A stretch of DNA of 64,000 nucleotides, from the NCBI RefSeq assembly GCF_004137085.1, contig NZ_QYBC01000010.1, positions 152,248-216,247 on the forward strand, given 5' to 3'. Of this stretch, positions 26,470 to 36,271 are shown piece after piece. The DNA comes from Lichenibacterium ramalinae. Its GTDB lineage: Bacteria; Pseudomonadota; Alphaproteobacteria; Rhizobiales; Beijerinckiaceae. The notes below the pieces were generated by a model. That model had not been told where the DNA came from, did no database searches, and saw only the letters and a list, made by a program, of their open reading frames with translations. A program made the translations under genes and the position numbers. Position 1 is the first letter of the stretch; each line of letters begins with the position of its first letter.

Positions 26470-27369
26470 ATGGGCCTGCGCGCGAAGGAACTGCTCGATG
26501 GACTGCCGGTCTTCATCGCCGTGGCCGAGGCGAGGAGCTTCACCCGCGCGGCCCGCCGCCTGGGCATGTCCCCGTCAGCGGCCAGCCAGGCCGTGCGGGC
26601 GCTGGAGGACAGGGTCGGGACGCAACTCCTCATGCGTTCGACGCGCAGCATCAGCCTAACCCAGGCCGGTGCCGCCTACCTCGACCGGGTGGCGCCGGCG
26701 TTCGACACCATCGAGGATGCCACCCGCGAGGTCATGGGACGAGCGTCGCGGCCGTCAGGCCCCCTGAGGATCACGATGCCGAGGGCAGCCTTCGACGGCG
26801 TCGTGACACCGGTTCTGGCGAGCTTCAGGGCCGCGTTCCCAGAAGTCGAACTCGAGATTGAGGTCGAAAGCCGGCTCGTGGACATCGTCGAGCAGGGCTT
26901 CGACGCCGGGCTGCGCTACGGGACGCTGCTCGCCAAGGACGTGACGGCCTTCGAGGTCTTTTCGGCTTCGGAGAGCGTGCTGGTCGCGTCGCCATCCTAC
27001 CTGTCGGGCCGGGATCCCGTCGCACAGCCCATGGACCTGCTGAATCATGCCGCGATCGTCTGTCGGAATCGCACCACGGGGCTGGTCTCGCCCTGGATAC
27101 TGTCCTGTGGCTCCGAGACCTGCAGGATCGATCCCGGCGCCCCGACCGTCGTCGGCGACCTCGTGACGTTGGTCGACCTCGCGCGGGACGGCCATGGGCT
27201 GGCCTTGGCCCCGATCCAGTGCGTCGCGCGCGACCTGTCGCAGGGTCGCCTCGCGCGTGTTCTGAGCCGCTGGTCGAGCCCGCTCGAGCCGCTTTTCGTG
27301 TACTATCCAACACCGCGGGGGCAAACGTCGGCACTGCGAGCCTTCGTGGACCATCTGCGTGCCCGATAG
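26470..27369 (+). CDS. LysR-family regulator
   Basis: 299 aa from the ATG at 26470; a TTG at 26452 would add six residues. HTH: GLPVFIAVAEARSFTRAARR, MSPSAASQAVRALEDRVGTQ, LLMRSTRSISLTQAG; then a LysR effector domain (LRITMPRAAFDGVVTPVLAS; LVTLVDLARDGHGLALAPIQ). Typical of the large group that regulates neighbouring transporters or oxidoreductases. Divergent from the MFS/epoxide hydrolase pair, its likely target. Confidence 0.9.
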   Translation: MGLRAKELLDGLPVFIAVAEARSFTRAARRLGMSPSAASQAVRALEDRVGTQLLMRSTRSISLTQAGAAYLDRVAPAFDTIEDATREVMGRASRPSGPLRITMPRAAFDGVVTPVLASFRAAFPEVELEIEVESRLVDIVEQGFDAGLRYGTLLAKDVTAFEVFSASESVLVASPSYLSGRDPVAQPMDLLNHAAIVCRNRTTGLVSPWILSCGSETCRIDPGAPTVVGDLVTLVDLARDGHGLALAPIQCVARDLSQGRLARVLSRWSSPLEPLFVYYPTPRGQTSALRAFVDHLRAR

Positions 27370-27795
27370 TTTGGATCGGGTCCGGATCTGTCGTTCAGAT
27401 TAGTGTCTTAGCTGCCGCAACGTACCCTTGGGTGCCGATGGATGCCGAGCGACCAGCGATCTCAGCCTGACGGTCCACTGTCGGCACCGGAACGGCCGCT
27501 TTGAAGCTTCTCGCGATCGGCAACAAAGGTCCTGGTTGGGTCGACTCCGGCCAGGCGCCGAAGCTCGGATTGGTCCTGACGGCGGAACGGCCGCTCTCAG
27601 ACGAGAGATGGGAAGAGACGGACAGACAAGGTGACGTCGGTTCGGCAGAGTTAGCGGACTCCTGTCAGTTCCGGAGGACGATGGCCGTGGATGAAAGTGT
27701 CGTCGAGCCGTTCGGAGACGCGCGTCTTAAGCCGCGACCAGGCCATCAGTCGCCTGCCATCCAAAGCCGATCTCGTCACTTGGCGCATTTCGCCC
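27370..27795. other. Gene-free stretch
   Basis: About 425 bases with no supported gene between a LysR gene and a convergent PLP enzyme. Plus-strand frames at 27501-27876 have no recognisable composition. Confidence 0.4.
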
Positions 27796-28965
27796 CTAAG
27801 ACATTTCGGTCAGGGCTCGATGGATGTCAGCGATGAGGTCCGCTGGCTCCTCGAGGCCAACATTAAGCCGCACTAACCGACCCTCGTACCCTCTCTGAGC
27901 CCGCGGCAGCGGCGGATAGGCCATGACGAGGCTATGCGTGCCGCCCCAACTGAACCCTAGTCGGAACAGCCGCAGCGCCTCTACGAAGCGAGTCACCCGC
28001 GCCGCGCTCCAGTCTGACCGGAAAACGATCGAGAACACGCTCGCCGAGCCGGTGAAGTCGCGCCGCCAGACCTCGTGCCCAGGGCAGTCGGGCAACGCCG
28101 GGTGCAGCACGAGCTCCACCTCAGGTTGGGCTTTCAGCCAGCGCGCCACTTCCAGCGCGGTCGCCTCCAGACGGTCCAAGCGCACCGCCAGCGTCTCCAG
28201 CCCGCGCAGGGCCAGTGCGCAGTCGTCCGGCGACACCGACAATCCTAGTAGTCTATGCGTCGCCCCCACGCGGTCGTACGCCTCTGCCGTGCCGACCGAC
28301 ACGGTGCCGAGCAGTAGATCAGAGTGGCCGCCGACATACTTCGTCAGTGCCTGCATGCTGATGTCCACCCCGTGCGCGAAGCCGTCGAAGAGCACGCCGG
28401 CCGCGTAGGTGTTGTCGAGTGCCACCGGAACGCCGGCGGCATGAGCGGCTTCGACGATGGCGGGCACATCCTGCACCTCCATCGTGATCGAGCCAGGGCT
28501 CTCGCACCATACCAGACGCGTGTTCGGCTGGATCAAGGCAGCGACGCCGGAGCCGACGAGGGGATCGTAGGCGTCCACGGTGATGCCGAGTCCGGCGAGC
28601 AGCTTCTCGGACAGTTCGCGGTTGGGCCGGTAGGCGCTCTCGGGCACCAGGGCGTGGTCGCCCGCGCGGCAGTGAGCAAGGTAGACGAGGGCGATGGCGG
28701 CCTGCCCGCCTGGAACGACGAAGCTGGCGAGCGCGCCTTCCAGGTCAGCGATGCGCAGGGCGAGTTCGCGAGTGGTTGGCGTGCCATAGAGGCCGTAGCT
28801 GTAGGCGTCACCGCGCCAGTCATCACGGGCGTCGGCCAACCGGTCGAACACCACGGTCGAACCGCGATGGACCGCCGGGGCGAGGGCATGGAAGTCCTTT
28901 GACGCGGTCGCGGCTGGGTGGAGGAGCCTCGTGCGCCAGTGCTGGGTCGTTGCATCGTCGGTCAT
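27796..28965 (-). CDS. Cystathionine beta-lyase-like PLP enzyme
   Basis: 389 aa from the ATG at 28963-28965; an upstream in-frame start adds 39 unconvincing residues. Cys/Met-metabolism PLP-enzyme family: AVHRGSTVVFDRLADA, YSYGLYGTPTTRELALRIAD, LVWCESPGSITMEVQDVPAI, VPVALDNTYAAGVLF and the PLP-lysine segment SMQALTKYVGGHSDLLLG. Reaction expected: beta-elimination of cystathionine or another cysteine conjugate to pyruvate, ammonia and thiol. Given neighbouring hydrolases and reductases it may act on S-conjugates rather than in methionine biosynthesis (inference). Confidence 0.88.
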   Translation of the reverse strand: MTDDATTQHWRTRLLHPAATASKDFHALAPAVHRGSTVVFDRLADARDDWRGDAYSYGLYGTPTTRELALRIADLEGALASFVVPGGQAAIALVYLAHCRAGDHALVPESAYRPNRELSEKLLAGLGITVDAYDPLVGSGVAALIQPNTRLVWCESPGSITMEVQDVPAIVEAAHAAGVPVALDNTYAAGVLFDGFAHGVDISMQALTKYVGGHSDLLLGTVSVGTAEAYDRVGATHRLLGLSVSPDDCALALRGLETLAVRLDRLEATALEVARWLKAQPEVELVLHPALPDCPGHEVWRRDFTGSASVFSIVFRSDWSAARVTRFVEALRLFRLGFSWGGTHSLVMAYPPLPRAQRGYEGRLVRLNVGLEEPADLIADIHRALTEMS

Positions 28966-29252
28966 GATCCTCACCGAGGCTGGCGTGGAGGCGGACAGCC
29001 TCGGCACATCGAGGACGATAGCAGGCCTTCGTTCCATCTCATGCAGCTGGAGCTCCACCCAGCTGACGTCAGGGGTTTCCACAACGGTCGGTGCAAACGC
29101 GACCCTATGGACAAATCACAAGGGGATGAGCGAGCCGGCTGTTCTGGGTGGACAGTGGTCCGGCCATCCCCGGGCGGCAGGAACGCGACAGTTCCCGTCA
29201 GCCGGCTCCCACGCCTTCCCGCCAGGGACGGTATCTCAGGAGATCGTACCTG

Positions 29253-30063
29253 CTACGCCACGAATCGCACCACGCCTCCTTCGACGCGCAGCGCCGCGCC
29301 GGAGGTGGCCAAGGCCCGCTCGGAGCAGGCGTAGACGACCATGTTGGCGACCTCCGCGGTGGTCGCGAACCGGCCCAGGAGGCTGGTCGGCCGCGCTGCG
29401 TGGAGAAAGCGCTGCTCGGCCTCGTCCTGCGAGATGCTGCTCGCCTCTGCTTGGGCGGACATGAGGTTGCCGAGGATCTCGGAGCGGGTAGGTTTCGGCA
29501 GCACGGCGTTGACGGTGACGCCCGTGCCCGCGACCGCTTCGGCCAGCCCTCGCGATACGGCGAGTTGCGCGGTCTTGCTGGTGCCGTAGTCGAGCATCTC
29601 CTTCGGGATGTTGACGCCGGACTCGCTGCTGACGAACGCGACCCGGCCCCACTCCTTCGTGACCATGCGCGGAAGGTAGCGGCGGCTCGCACGCACGCCG
29701 CTCATCACGTTGAGGGTGAACAGGCCGAGCCAGTCCTCGTCCGGGATGGCGGCGACGTCGTTCACGTCGCGGTAGTCGCGGATGTGCGCTGTCCCGACGT
29801 TGTTGACGAGGATGTCGGCATCCGGCACTGCTGCGGTCAGTGCCGCCACGCCTTCGGTCGTCGCCATGTCGGCCGCGACGCCGGACAGGTCGGCGGGCGG
29901 CAGGGCTTGCCGGATCCGGCGCAGCGCCTCGTCCGAAGGCCTGGGTGCGGCCGTTGACGATGACGGTCGCACCCGCTCTCGCGAGTCCTTCCGCCGTTGC
30001 CAGTCCGATGCCGGCGGTGGAACCGGTGACGATCGCCGTCCGACCCGTGAGGTCGACCTTCAT
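29253..30063 (-). pseudogene. Frameshifted SDR oxidoreductase
   Basis: From the ATG at 30063 the frame reads KVDLTGRTAIVTGSTAGIGL, then TVIVNGRTQ and leaves the SDR pattern; the family continues in a second frame from PSDEALRRIRQALP near 29940 to FVA at 29253, with NNVGTAHI, FVSSESGVNI and YGTSKTAQLA. One extra base (or two missing) around 29938-29945 explains this. Everything else, including Ser/Tyr/Lys catalytic residues, is intact, so this is recent damage or a sequencing error. The protein is clearly paralogous to the SDR at 19520-20314 (shared RPTSLL..RF.TT.EVANMVVY). Confidence 0.8.
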
Positions 30064-30095
30064 CTCAGCATCCTCCGTGTAGCGCTGTCGAGGGC

Positions 30096-30695
30096 TCAGC
30101 CGAACCTGACGAGGTCCTGGAAGGCGAGCGGTGCCCAGCCATTGCCCTGCGCCTGCGCGAGCACGGCTCCCTGCGCGAGCGGGCCGAGCACGACCGGCGC
30201 GTAGCCGAGCCGCTCCATCAGAGAACTGGCCTGCGCCTGCGCATCGGGGTCGTCCGACGACGTGAAGATGACGCGCCGACCGCCTTTCACGTCCGGGTCG
30301 GCCGCCAGCTTGGCTGCAGGCAAGTGGTTGAAGCCTTTGACGACGCGCGCTCCGAGAAAGGCCCGCGCCACCACCGCGGACGATGTGAGGCCGCCGAACT
30401 CGGCCAACGGCGTTCCGTACGCGTTGGTGGCGTCGATCACCAGCCGGCCCTCCCAGGTCGCGGCCGCGTGAGCGACCTCAGCCACCTGCGAGAAGGGCAC
30501 GGCGAGGATCACGACGTCGGATCCGACCGCCTCGTCCAGCGCCACGGGCCTTACGGTCGGCCCGATCGCCTGCGCCTGGGGCGCCAAAGCCTCCGGCGGG
30601 CGCCGGCTCGCCACTCTGACGTCCACCCCCTTACGGGCGAAGGCCTTGGCCAGCGCCTGGCCGACGGCGCCGAAGCCGATGATCGCATAGGTCAT
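30096..30695 (-). CDS. NADPH-dependent F420-reductase-like dinucleotide-binding protein
   Basis: 199 aa from the ATG at 30693-30695. N-terminal TYAIIGFGAVGQALAKAFAR is a GxGxxG Rossmann motif; ASRRP supplies the Arg residues that usually prefer NADP. Later segments (ILAVPFSQVAEVAHAA, LVIDATNAYG, RVVKGFNHLPAAKLA) match the F420:NADPH oxidoreductase-like family, which in bacteria without F420 serves as an NADP-binding reductase of unknown substrate. Co-directional with an SRPBCC protein upstream and a broken SDR downstream, probably one operon. Confidence 0.85.
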   Translation of the reverse strand: MTYAIIGFGAVGQALAKAFARKGVDVRVASRRPPEALAPQAQAIGPTVRPVALDEAVGSDVVILAVPFSQVAEVAHAAATWEGRLVIDATNAYGTPLAEFGGLTSSAVVARAFLGARVVKGFNHLPAAKLAADPDVKGGRRVIFTSSDDPDAQAQASSLMERLGYAPVVLGPLAQGAVLAQAQGNGWAPLAFQDLVRFG

Positions 30696-30721
30696 GTGTC
30701 TTCTCCGATGATCGCAGGACG

Positions 30722-31210
30722 TCAGGCGCGCTCGCGCTCGACGGCGACACGAGCGAGGTCGGCCAACAGCTTCTCGTGCGTGCGCCAGAACGCCGCCGGG
30801 TCCTGCTTCGCGAGTTCGATCCAGAGCGGACCCTGCATCGTCTCCTCCGTCCAGAGATGGACGCCGCCCGACGTGGGCGTGATGATCCAGGCATGGTAGG
30901 CGACCGACTGAGGTGACGCCTTCGGGCCGCCGTACCAAGCGATGCGCGTCAGAGGCTCGAACTCGGTCACCACGGCGGCGACGTCCTGGCCGGCGAGGTT
31001 CGTCTCGAAGCGCGTGCCCGCGCTGAAGCGGTCGTGCCCGTCGAACAACTCCACGTGCCGAGCGCCGGGATAGAAGCTCGGCCATGCCGTCGGGTCGGTC
31101 AGCAGCGACCAGATCGTCTCGGGCGAGACGGCGACCTCCAGTTCGTTGGTGAAGGGGATCGGGGAGCGGCTCGGCCTCATGGCATCCGGCCAACGGATCG
31201 CTTCGAACAT
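30722..31210 (-). CDS. SRPBCC (START-like) small-ligand-binding protein
   Basis: 162 aa from the ATG at 31208-31210. Polyketide-cyclase/SRPBCC pattern: ELEVAVSPETIWSLLTDPTA, WPSFYPGARHVELF, VTEFEPLTRIAWYGGP, YHAWIITPTSGGVHLWTEET, ending in the long C-terminal helix. Binds a hydrophobic ligand in a helix-grip fold; enzymatic role not predictable. Paralogous to the protein at 32373-32873. Confidence 0.8.
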   Translation of the reverse strand: MFEAIRWPDAMRPSRSPIPFTNELEVAVSPETIWSLLTDPTAWPSFYPGARHVELFDGHDRFSAGTRFETNLAGQDVAAVVTEFEPLTRIAWYGGPKASPQSVAYHAWIITPTSGGVHLWTEETMQGPLWIELAKQDPAAFWRTHEKLLADLARVAVERERA

Positions 31211-31324
31211 GTTTGGGCTCCGACGTCGGTGTCTCGTCGAACCCAGAGATGGCATAGGACTCACGACGGCGGGATTCGCGACCTCCTCACAACGGTTGTG
31301 CATCTTCGCACCGCCGACCGCCGA

Positions 31325-32221
31325 TCAGTCTGACGGTGTGGTCTGTCCTGCGAGCAATGGCGTGAAGCTGGTGAGCCGCTCCGCGATGAACTCGGTGAGC
31401 AGTCGCACCCGCTTGGTCCTGCGCGTCTCGCCCTGCGTGAGTAGCCACAACGTCCCGTGGTGGCGCAGTTCGGTCCCCGGCACGCGCGCCAGAAGCGGGT
31501 CGACGTCGCCGACGAAACACGGCAGCGTCGTCATCCCCACGCCTGCGTGCAGCGCGACCATCTGTGCGTCGGCGCTCGTCACCCGGAACGACACGTCAGC
31601 GGCAGGTACCTCGCCCGTGTGGGCCCAGTCGCCGATCCCGACGTTGTCCTTCACGACTCACCGGAGCCGTTCACGTCTACCCTCCCGCCATGCTGCAACA
31701 AGATCGCGCGACGCATACACGCCGCTCAACAGTTCCGGCCCCTTCAGCCCGTGCAGGTTGGGCGGCAGCTTGTCGCGGTCGTACACGACCCGCAACGCGA
31801 TGTCCGCTTCCCGATTCGTCAGGTTCATCACCTCGTCCGACGTCAGCAGGGCAAGCTCGACCGCCGGGTGCGTCTGCGCGAACTCCGCGAAGGTCGGCAT
31901 CAGCAGGTGTGTCGCGATCGTCGGGGGCATGGTCACTCGGAGCAGCCCGGATATGCCTTGATCGCGGCCGAGGATGCGGGCCTGGAGCAGGTTGGACGAC
32001 GCCTCCATCTGTTCGGCGAGCCCGAGCACCTCCTCGCCAGCGGCGGTCATGCGATATCCCGACGGCAGCTTCTCGAACATCCGGACGCCGAGCCGGTGCT
32101 CGAGCTGTCCGACACGCCGCAGCACAGTCGCGTGGTTCACGTCTAACCGCTCGGCGGCTGCGCGCACCGAGCCGCATCGCGCGACGGCGAGGAAATATCG
32201 GACGTCGTCCCAGTCGATCAT
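31325..32221 (-). pseudogene. LysR-family regulator with in-frame stop
   Basis: From the ATG at 32219-32221 the frame gives a standard LysR N-terminus (MIDWDDVRYFLAVARCGSVR, NHATVLRRVGQLEHRLGVRM) and effector-domain start, then meets TGA at 31658-31660. The same frame then continues (VKDNVGIGDWAHTG..., GVGMTTLPCFVGDVDPLLAR) to 31325 as the rest of the effector domain. A single change such as TGG to TGA explains it. The N-terminal piece alone keeps the HTH. Divergent from the SRPBCC gene at 32373. Confidence 0.8.
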
Positions 32222-32372
32222 ACCTTGACCCATCGCTCGGCCTCTACGCTGCGGCAAGCAGGCGACGCTGGTTCGATCGCGCACCACCCTTGTGCGTCAA
32301 AAGCCACTGAAGGCCTCACATGGGCCGGCCTACCTCATGTCCCGTATCGCAGCCAGAAGGCAGGGAATCGCC

Positions 32373-32873
32373 ATGCTTGACCACGTCACCTACCCCTCGC
32401 AGTACGACCCGCGCATCTCGCCGATCTATGCCTTGAACGAGGTGGACGTGAAGGCGCCCGCGGAGGTCGTGTGGCGGCTGCTTGTCGATGCGGGCAACTG
32501 GTCACGCTGGTTCCCACCCGAGGACGGGGTGGCTTTCCTCGGCGACGAACACGAACTGGCGCTCGGCACGCGGTACACCCGCGTGACGATCGGGTTCCCG
32601 ATGCATCTGGTCGTGACGGAGTGCGAGCCTGGGAGGCGCCTATCCTGGGCAACCACGGTCGATGGTGACGACACCGGCTCCACCGCCTTCCACGGCTGGG
32701 TCATCACCCCCACGAAGGACGGCTGCCACGTGCTGACCGAGGAGACGCAGCAAGGGCCGTGGTTCCTCGACCAGCTCGGGCACAAGCATCCGGGTGGCCT
32801 CTACGCCTATCACCAGGACTGGGTGGAAGCGCTAGCGCGCGTTGCCGAGGCAGACGTCGCGCGGGCGACCTGA
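32373..32873 (+). CDS. SRPBCC (START-like) protein
   Basis: 166 aa from the ATG at 32373. NEVDVKAPAEVVWRLLVDAG, NWSRWFPPEDGVAFL, VTECEPGRRLSWATT, FHGWVITPTKDGCHVLTEET and a C-terminal helix mark the SRPBCC fold. About the same length and motif order as the protein at 30722-31210. Sits divergently from the broken LysR gene, which was probably its regulator. Confidence 0.8.
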   Translation: MLDHVTYPSQYDPRISPIYALNEVDVKAPAEVVWRLLVDAGNWSRWFPPEDGVAFLGDEHELALGTRYTRVTIGFPMHLVVTECEPGRRLSWATTVDGDDTGSTAFHGWVITPTKDGCHVLTEETQQGPWFLDQLGHKHPGGLYAYHQDWVEALARVAEADVARAT

Positions 32874-32894
32874 CGGCCAGGGGCGATACCATGA

Positions 32895-33067
32895 GCTACC
32901 GTTCGCGCGGAGGGCGCGGCGGCGGTGACGGGCAGCAGGCTCTTGCCGCCGCCCGGCGTGACGGCCGCGAGCACGTCGCGCACGTCGGCGAGCTCCCCTC
33001 GCGCGATGGCCGGGACGTGCCCCGCCGTCTGAGCCTGGTGGGATCTGAGTGGATGGTGCTGCGACAA
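32895..33067 (-). pseudogene. N-terminal fragment of a P-loop helicase
   Basis: Minus strand reads LRSHQAQTAGHVPAIARGEL, then ADVRDVLAAVTPGGGKSLLP and runs out of homology within about 55 codons. The TPGGGKS segment is a Walker A motif in the position usual for DEAD/DEAH-type helicases. No motif II or later is present, so only a scar remains. Confidence 0.4.
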
Positions 33068-33366
33068 GCTCGGCTGCTGCGTTGGGTACGTCCAACTTTA
33101 TGTCGCGACGCGAATCCCATGTGGAACCATCGCGGACCAGATCGCCGCGATCGCCCCTGAGGGTCCCGGACATCGTCGCCCGACCGCCGGCTGCGCCCGA
33201 CGACCGGGGGCGGGCCGGCGGCATCTCGCCCGAGGTCGCCCACGGCCAGGATCCTCTTTTCGCCGAGCTCGAAGCCTGGGGAGTGCTGGGTGGCTCCGGA
33301 CGGGCTGGCCCGGTTCGGCCGGGTCCGGGACGCGACGAGCGGGTCGCCATGACGGCCATAGGAGAC

Positions 33367-34392
33367 TCAGGGGGGCGCGGGCAGGCGGAGGACCCGCTCG
33401 TCCGGCACGGAATACGGCGGCTTGAGACCCTGCAGTCCCGCTATGTGGAGCAGGGGTCCCATCGCGCCCCCGGACGCCGCGTGGAGGCGCCGGACATCCT
33501 CGGGGTCGCGCTCGCCGAAGACGAGCCGAACGACCTGCTCGAACTCCCCGCCCTCCAGCGGTGGGATGCTGATCGTCTGGGTCTTGCCCTCGGCCCGAAC
33601 CGCTTCGACCAGCGCCTCCGACCCGATGAGCACGACCGTCAGCGGCCTGGGAAAGTCCTTGATGTCTTGCAGTACGGAACCCCTCTCGCGAGGACTGAGC
33701 TCGAGCAGGCGGTCTGCCCGGTCGACGAACACCATCGAGGTGCGCCTCATCGCGTCGTCGCTCCGATTGCCGGGGCTGTCCGGCAGCGCCGCCAGGACAT
33801 GGCGTGAGATCCAGGTCCTGGATCCCACCCTTTGATCGTTGGCGGACATGACGGCCGGCTCCACCTCGGACGCCCACTCCATGTCGTAGCGGAACTGCCG
33901 GTCCCGGAGATCCTCGCGCCTCCCGTCGCCATGCATCGAGGCGTGGATGGTGGCGGTGAGGTCCTCAACGGGGGGAGCGAAGACGGCGGGCGCGCAGACG
34001 CGCGGACAGTGCCCGAAGTCTTGGACCTGTCTCCGATAGTCCTCCGAGCGCGCCCGTGCGTCGGCGCGCTCCCTCTCCCGCAACTGCCGGGCCTCCGACG
34101 AGAGGAGCTGCAGTGGTGCGTCGCGAGCCTCCCTGGCCCTGTCGAAGAGCGCGCAGGTCGCCGCCCGCTGCGCCTGCAGCATGAACCGTCGCGCCAGGGC
34201 GGTCTTCCCGCTCCCCTCCGACCCGGTCAGCACCACGAACGGCATCCACGGCCTCGGGGTCATCCTGCTCCTGTCCAGCAAGGCGTGGAGGCTCACCAAA
34301 GCCTGCTCCGTCCCGGAGGTCTCGAACCAGACGTGCCCGTCCACGGTGTCGACCCTGACTTCCGAACCACTGCACGGCATCTCGCAACTCAT
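33367..34392 (-). CDS. Orphan TniB/TnsC-like AAA+ ATPase
   Basis: 341 aa from the ATG at 34390-34392 (ATG at 34378-34380 is also possible; a start at 34410 would lie inside the operator). Walker A GSEGSGKT (57-64) is intact; Walker B is MVFVDRAD (220-227) with Arg where Glu is usual; then VVLIGSEA as a sensor strand and a winged end. The pattern P-loop, long insertion, VD, LVVLIGS resembles TniB/TnsC transposition ATPases. No transposase or TniQ is adjacent. The control region carries the same TGATG..CATCA palindrome as the TetR promoter at 38.9 kb, so it may be under that regulator. Could instead be an effector NTPase of a defence system. Confidence 0.65.
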   Translation of the reverse strand: MSCEMPCSGSEVRVDTVDGHVWFETSGTEQALVSLHALLDRSRMTPRPWMPFVVLTGSEGSGKTALARRFMLQAQRAATCALFDRAREARDAPLQLLSSEARQLRERERADARARSEDYRRQVQDFGHCPRVCAPAVFAPPVEDLTATIHASMHGDGRREDLRDRQFRYDMEWASEVEPAVMSANDQRVGSRTWISRHVLAALPDSPGNRSDDAMRRTSMVFVDRADRLLELSPRERGSVLQDIKDFPRPLTVVLIGSEALVEAVRAEGKTQTISIPPLEGGEFEQVVRLVFGERDPEDVRRLHAASGGAMGPLLHIAGLQGLKPPYSVPDERVLRLPAPP

Positions 34393-34395
34393 TTT

Positions 34396-34412
34396 TGATG
34401 ATACTCTCATCA
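34396..34412. promoter_or_regulatory. Palindromic operator, copy 1 (TGATGATACTCTCATCA)
   Basis: A 17-base near-palindrome just upstream of the ATPase start. It matches the site at 38862-38878 in 14 of 17 positions, including both TGATG/CATCA arms, which points to one repressor binding both, probably the TetR protein at 38135. Confidence 0.6.
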
Positions 34413-34439
34413 CATAGGGTCGATCCGATCCTTGGTCAA

Positions 34440-34804
34440 GCGGACGCTCCGTCGGGGGAAGGTATGAGGGCTGCGGTCGACCGCATGGCCGCTCGGTGCT
34501 GCACCTCAGGGACGGACGATGGTGGGACGAGGACGCCGAGCGCTGGCGTGACGGGGTGGGCAAGTGGTTGCGCCCCATGAGGCCACCCCACAGCGTCATC
34601 GAGCCCACTCGCACGACTCAGGTCGTCCTGGCCACGGCCCATCGCGACCACGATGCAACGAACATCGTGGCCGGGAACCTGGTTGCATTCTGCCAGCGAT
34701 ATCACAGCATGCACGACAAGGCCGAGCATCTGCGCCGCCGTCGCGTCACCTACCTCGCCAGGCGGGCCCTCGGGGACCTGTTCACCGGACCGCACCGACC
34801 CTGA
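34440..34804 (+). pseudogene. Decayed copy of the small HNH protein
   Basis: Read in the right frame, the segment gives RYEGCGRPHGR and then, in the frame ending at 34804, LHLRDGRWWDEDAERWRDGV and NLVAFCQRYHSMHDKAEHLR. This is a close relative of the intact HNH protein at 40285-40716, but its N-terminus is missing and two zinc-ligand cysteines are tyrosine (CEGC to YEGC; CQRCH to CQRYH). The histidines and asparagine of the HNH core remain. Probably non-functional. Confidence 0.6.
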
Positions 34805-35051
34805 GCGTGACGTGGGCCATATACGCCGCATCGCCCGAGGCGCCCCGCCGGGTCGGTCGCGCGCACCATGGGCTGACGCCGAGGCTGGCTACGCCGTCAC
34901 CGTCGCGGATGGAAGGCTAACCTCGGCGCTCCCTTGGGCCACTACGTCGGCGTGCCCTGCCCGTCTCCACGTGATGCCTGACGGCGGCGAACCGCGTGCG
35001 TCGCGCATCCACCGTAGTCGCTCGGGCGACGGTCGCAGGAGCAGGTCGGTG

Positions 35052-35787
35052 TCAGGGGTGTCCCTCGCCGACGGGCTCAGGCTTGTGAGGCAGGGGCATG
35101 GGTGGGACCGTCGGTCCGACCCGAGGCGCGGGCCGCGCTCCAAGGCTGGTCAGTTCCTCGGCCTGAAGCCTGACCTGCTCCCGGAGCGCTGCGAGCTGGT
35201 CTGCTACGCCCCGTCCCTTTTCCTCCTCCGCCTTCTGCATTGCGATCCATTTCTGACGCAGACCGCCGATCCCGTCGTCGAGGTCGCGGCGAAGGCTCGC
35301 GATCTCACCCCCGTCAGCGTCAGGATCGACGGTCGAGGAGTCGGCGACGGGCGGGAGGGCGAAGAGACAGGACAGCGCCAGCGCCGCACCGACGAACCGA
35401 TAGGATCCCCTCTCGGCTCTATCGGCTAGCCGTTTGAACACTGCGTCGCCAGCGTCGGCGACGCGGGTGGCGATCCTGCCGCCGCCCGCATCGCCGGGCT
35501 CGTCTCGATCCTGCTCGTTGAGGATCAGACGCCAGCGCGCTCCCTCCATGTCCGAGCGCATCCATGGCCAGACCAACCACAAGAGGGACCCGCAGAGCGC
35601 GGTCAGCGGCGAGGCTACCTGGAAGAAAGATCATTCTACTGGGATGCGGCAACAGAGCCATACTCGCGGCAGCGATGAGCGGACCTGCGACCAGGAACAG
35701 CCAGCACAGGATGAGCCTCACCCGGCGGTTCGCCGTATCGGTTCCGAGGAACTCGATGGCGAAGGTGATGTTCGACGTCTTGGGCAT
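35052..35787 (-). pseudogene. Frameshifted membrane / coiled-coil protein
   Basis: From the ATG at 35785-35787 the frame reads PKTSNITFAIEFLGTDTANR and two hydrophobic segments (LILCWLFLVAGPLIAAASMA), then loses sense; another frame resumes near 35575 with WLVWPWMRSDMEGARW and continues through a third hydrophobic segment (FVGAALALSCLFALPP) and a coiled-coil tail to 35052. One indel near 35578 explains this. No family recognised. Intact form would have about three membrane helices. Confidence 0.5.
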
Positions 35788-36271
35788 CGTGTTGCCTTGG
35801 GTTGGTGACTGTCGCCACGTGTGGGCCATAGTCCAGCAAGGGACGATCGAGGCGTAGCCGCGGTCGTGAGGGGACATGGACGAGGCCCCCTCGATCGGAG
35901 CGGCGCGGCCCGGCGTTGGGGGGCGACCATGCCTTCCGCGACGTCGCGTCGAGGCCGACTGACGCCGGAAGGCGGCCGCCGCGAAGAAACGGGGCCGCGT
36001 CGACGTCGTGCCGGCCTCGTTGCCCGGCCCGCGAGCCTGCCCGCGGTCTGGGGCGGACCCGGCGAGCCCGCGAGCGTGGCGCGCCCGCCGGCCAGGCCCG
36101 GTCGCCCGACGTCACGGCGGACCGGCTCCGAATTGCGAAGTTGGCCGCGTCGCCGAACCGGGTTGCATCTGGACCGCGCCGACGGCCAGACCTGCCCCGG
36201 AGTGGGCCCGTCGTCGTCGGCGTGGTATCCTGTCCGCAGGAGCATGGACGACGGCGAGCAGAGGTCTGACC
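35788..36271. other. Intergenic
   Basis: About 480 bases with no supported gene, between a minus-strand membrane-protein remnant and a plus-strand HNH gene; promoters for both should lie here. Confidence 0.4.

Noticed and set aside
32292..32372. Start of the SRPBCC gene at 32292
   Set aside because: The added residues do not resemble the family; ATG 32373 aligns with the usual N-terminus.
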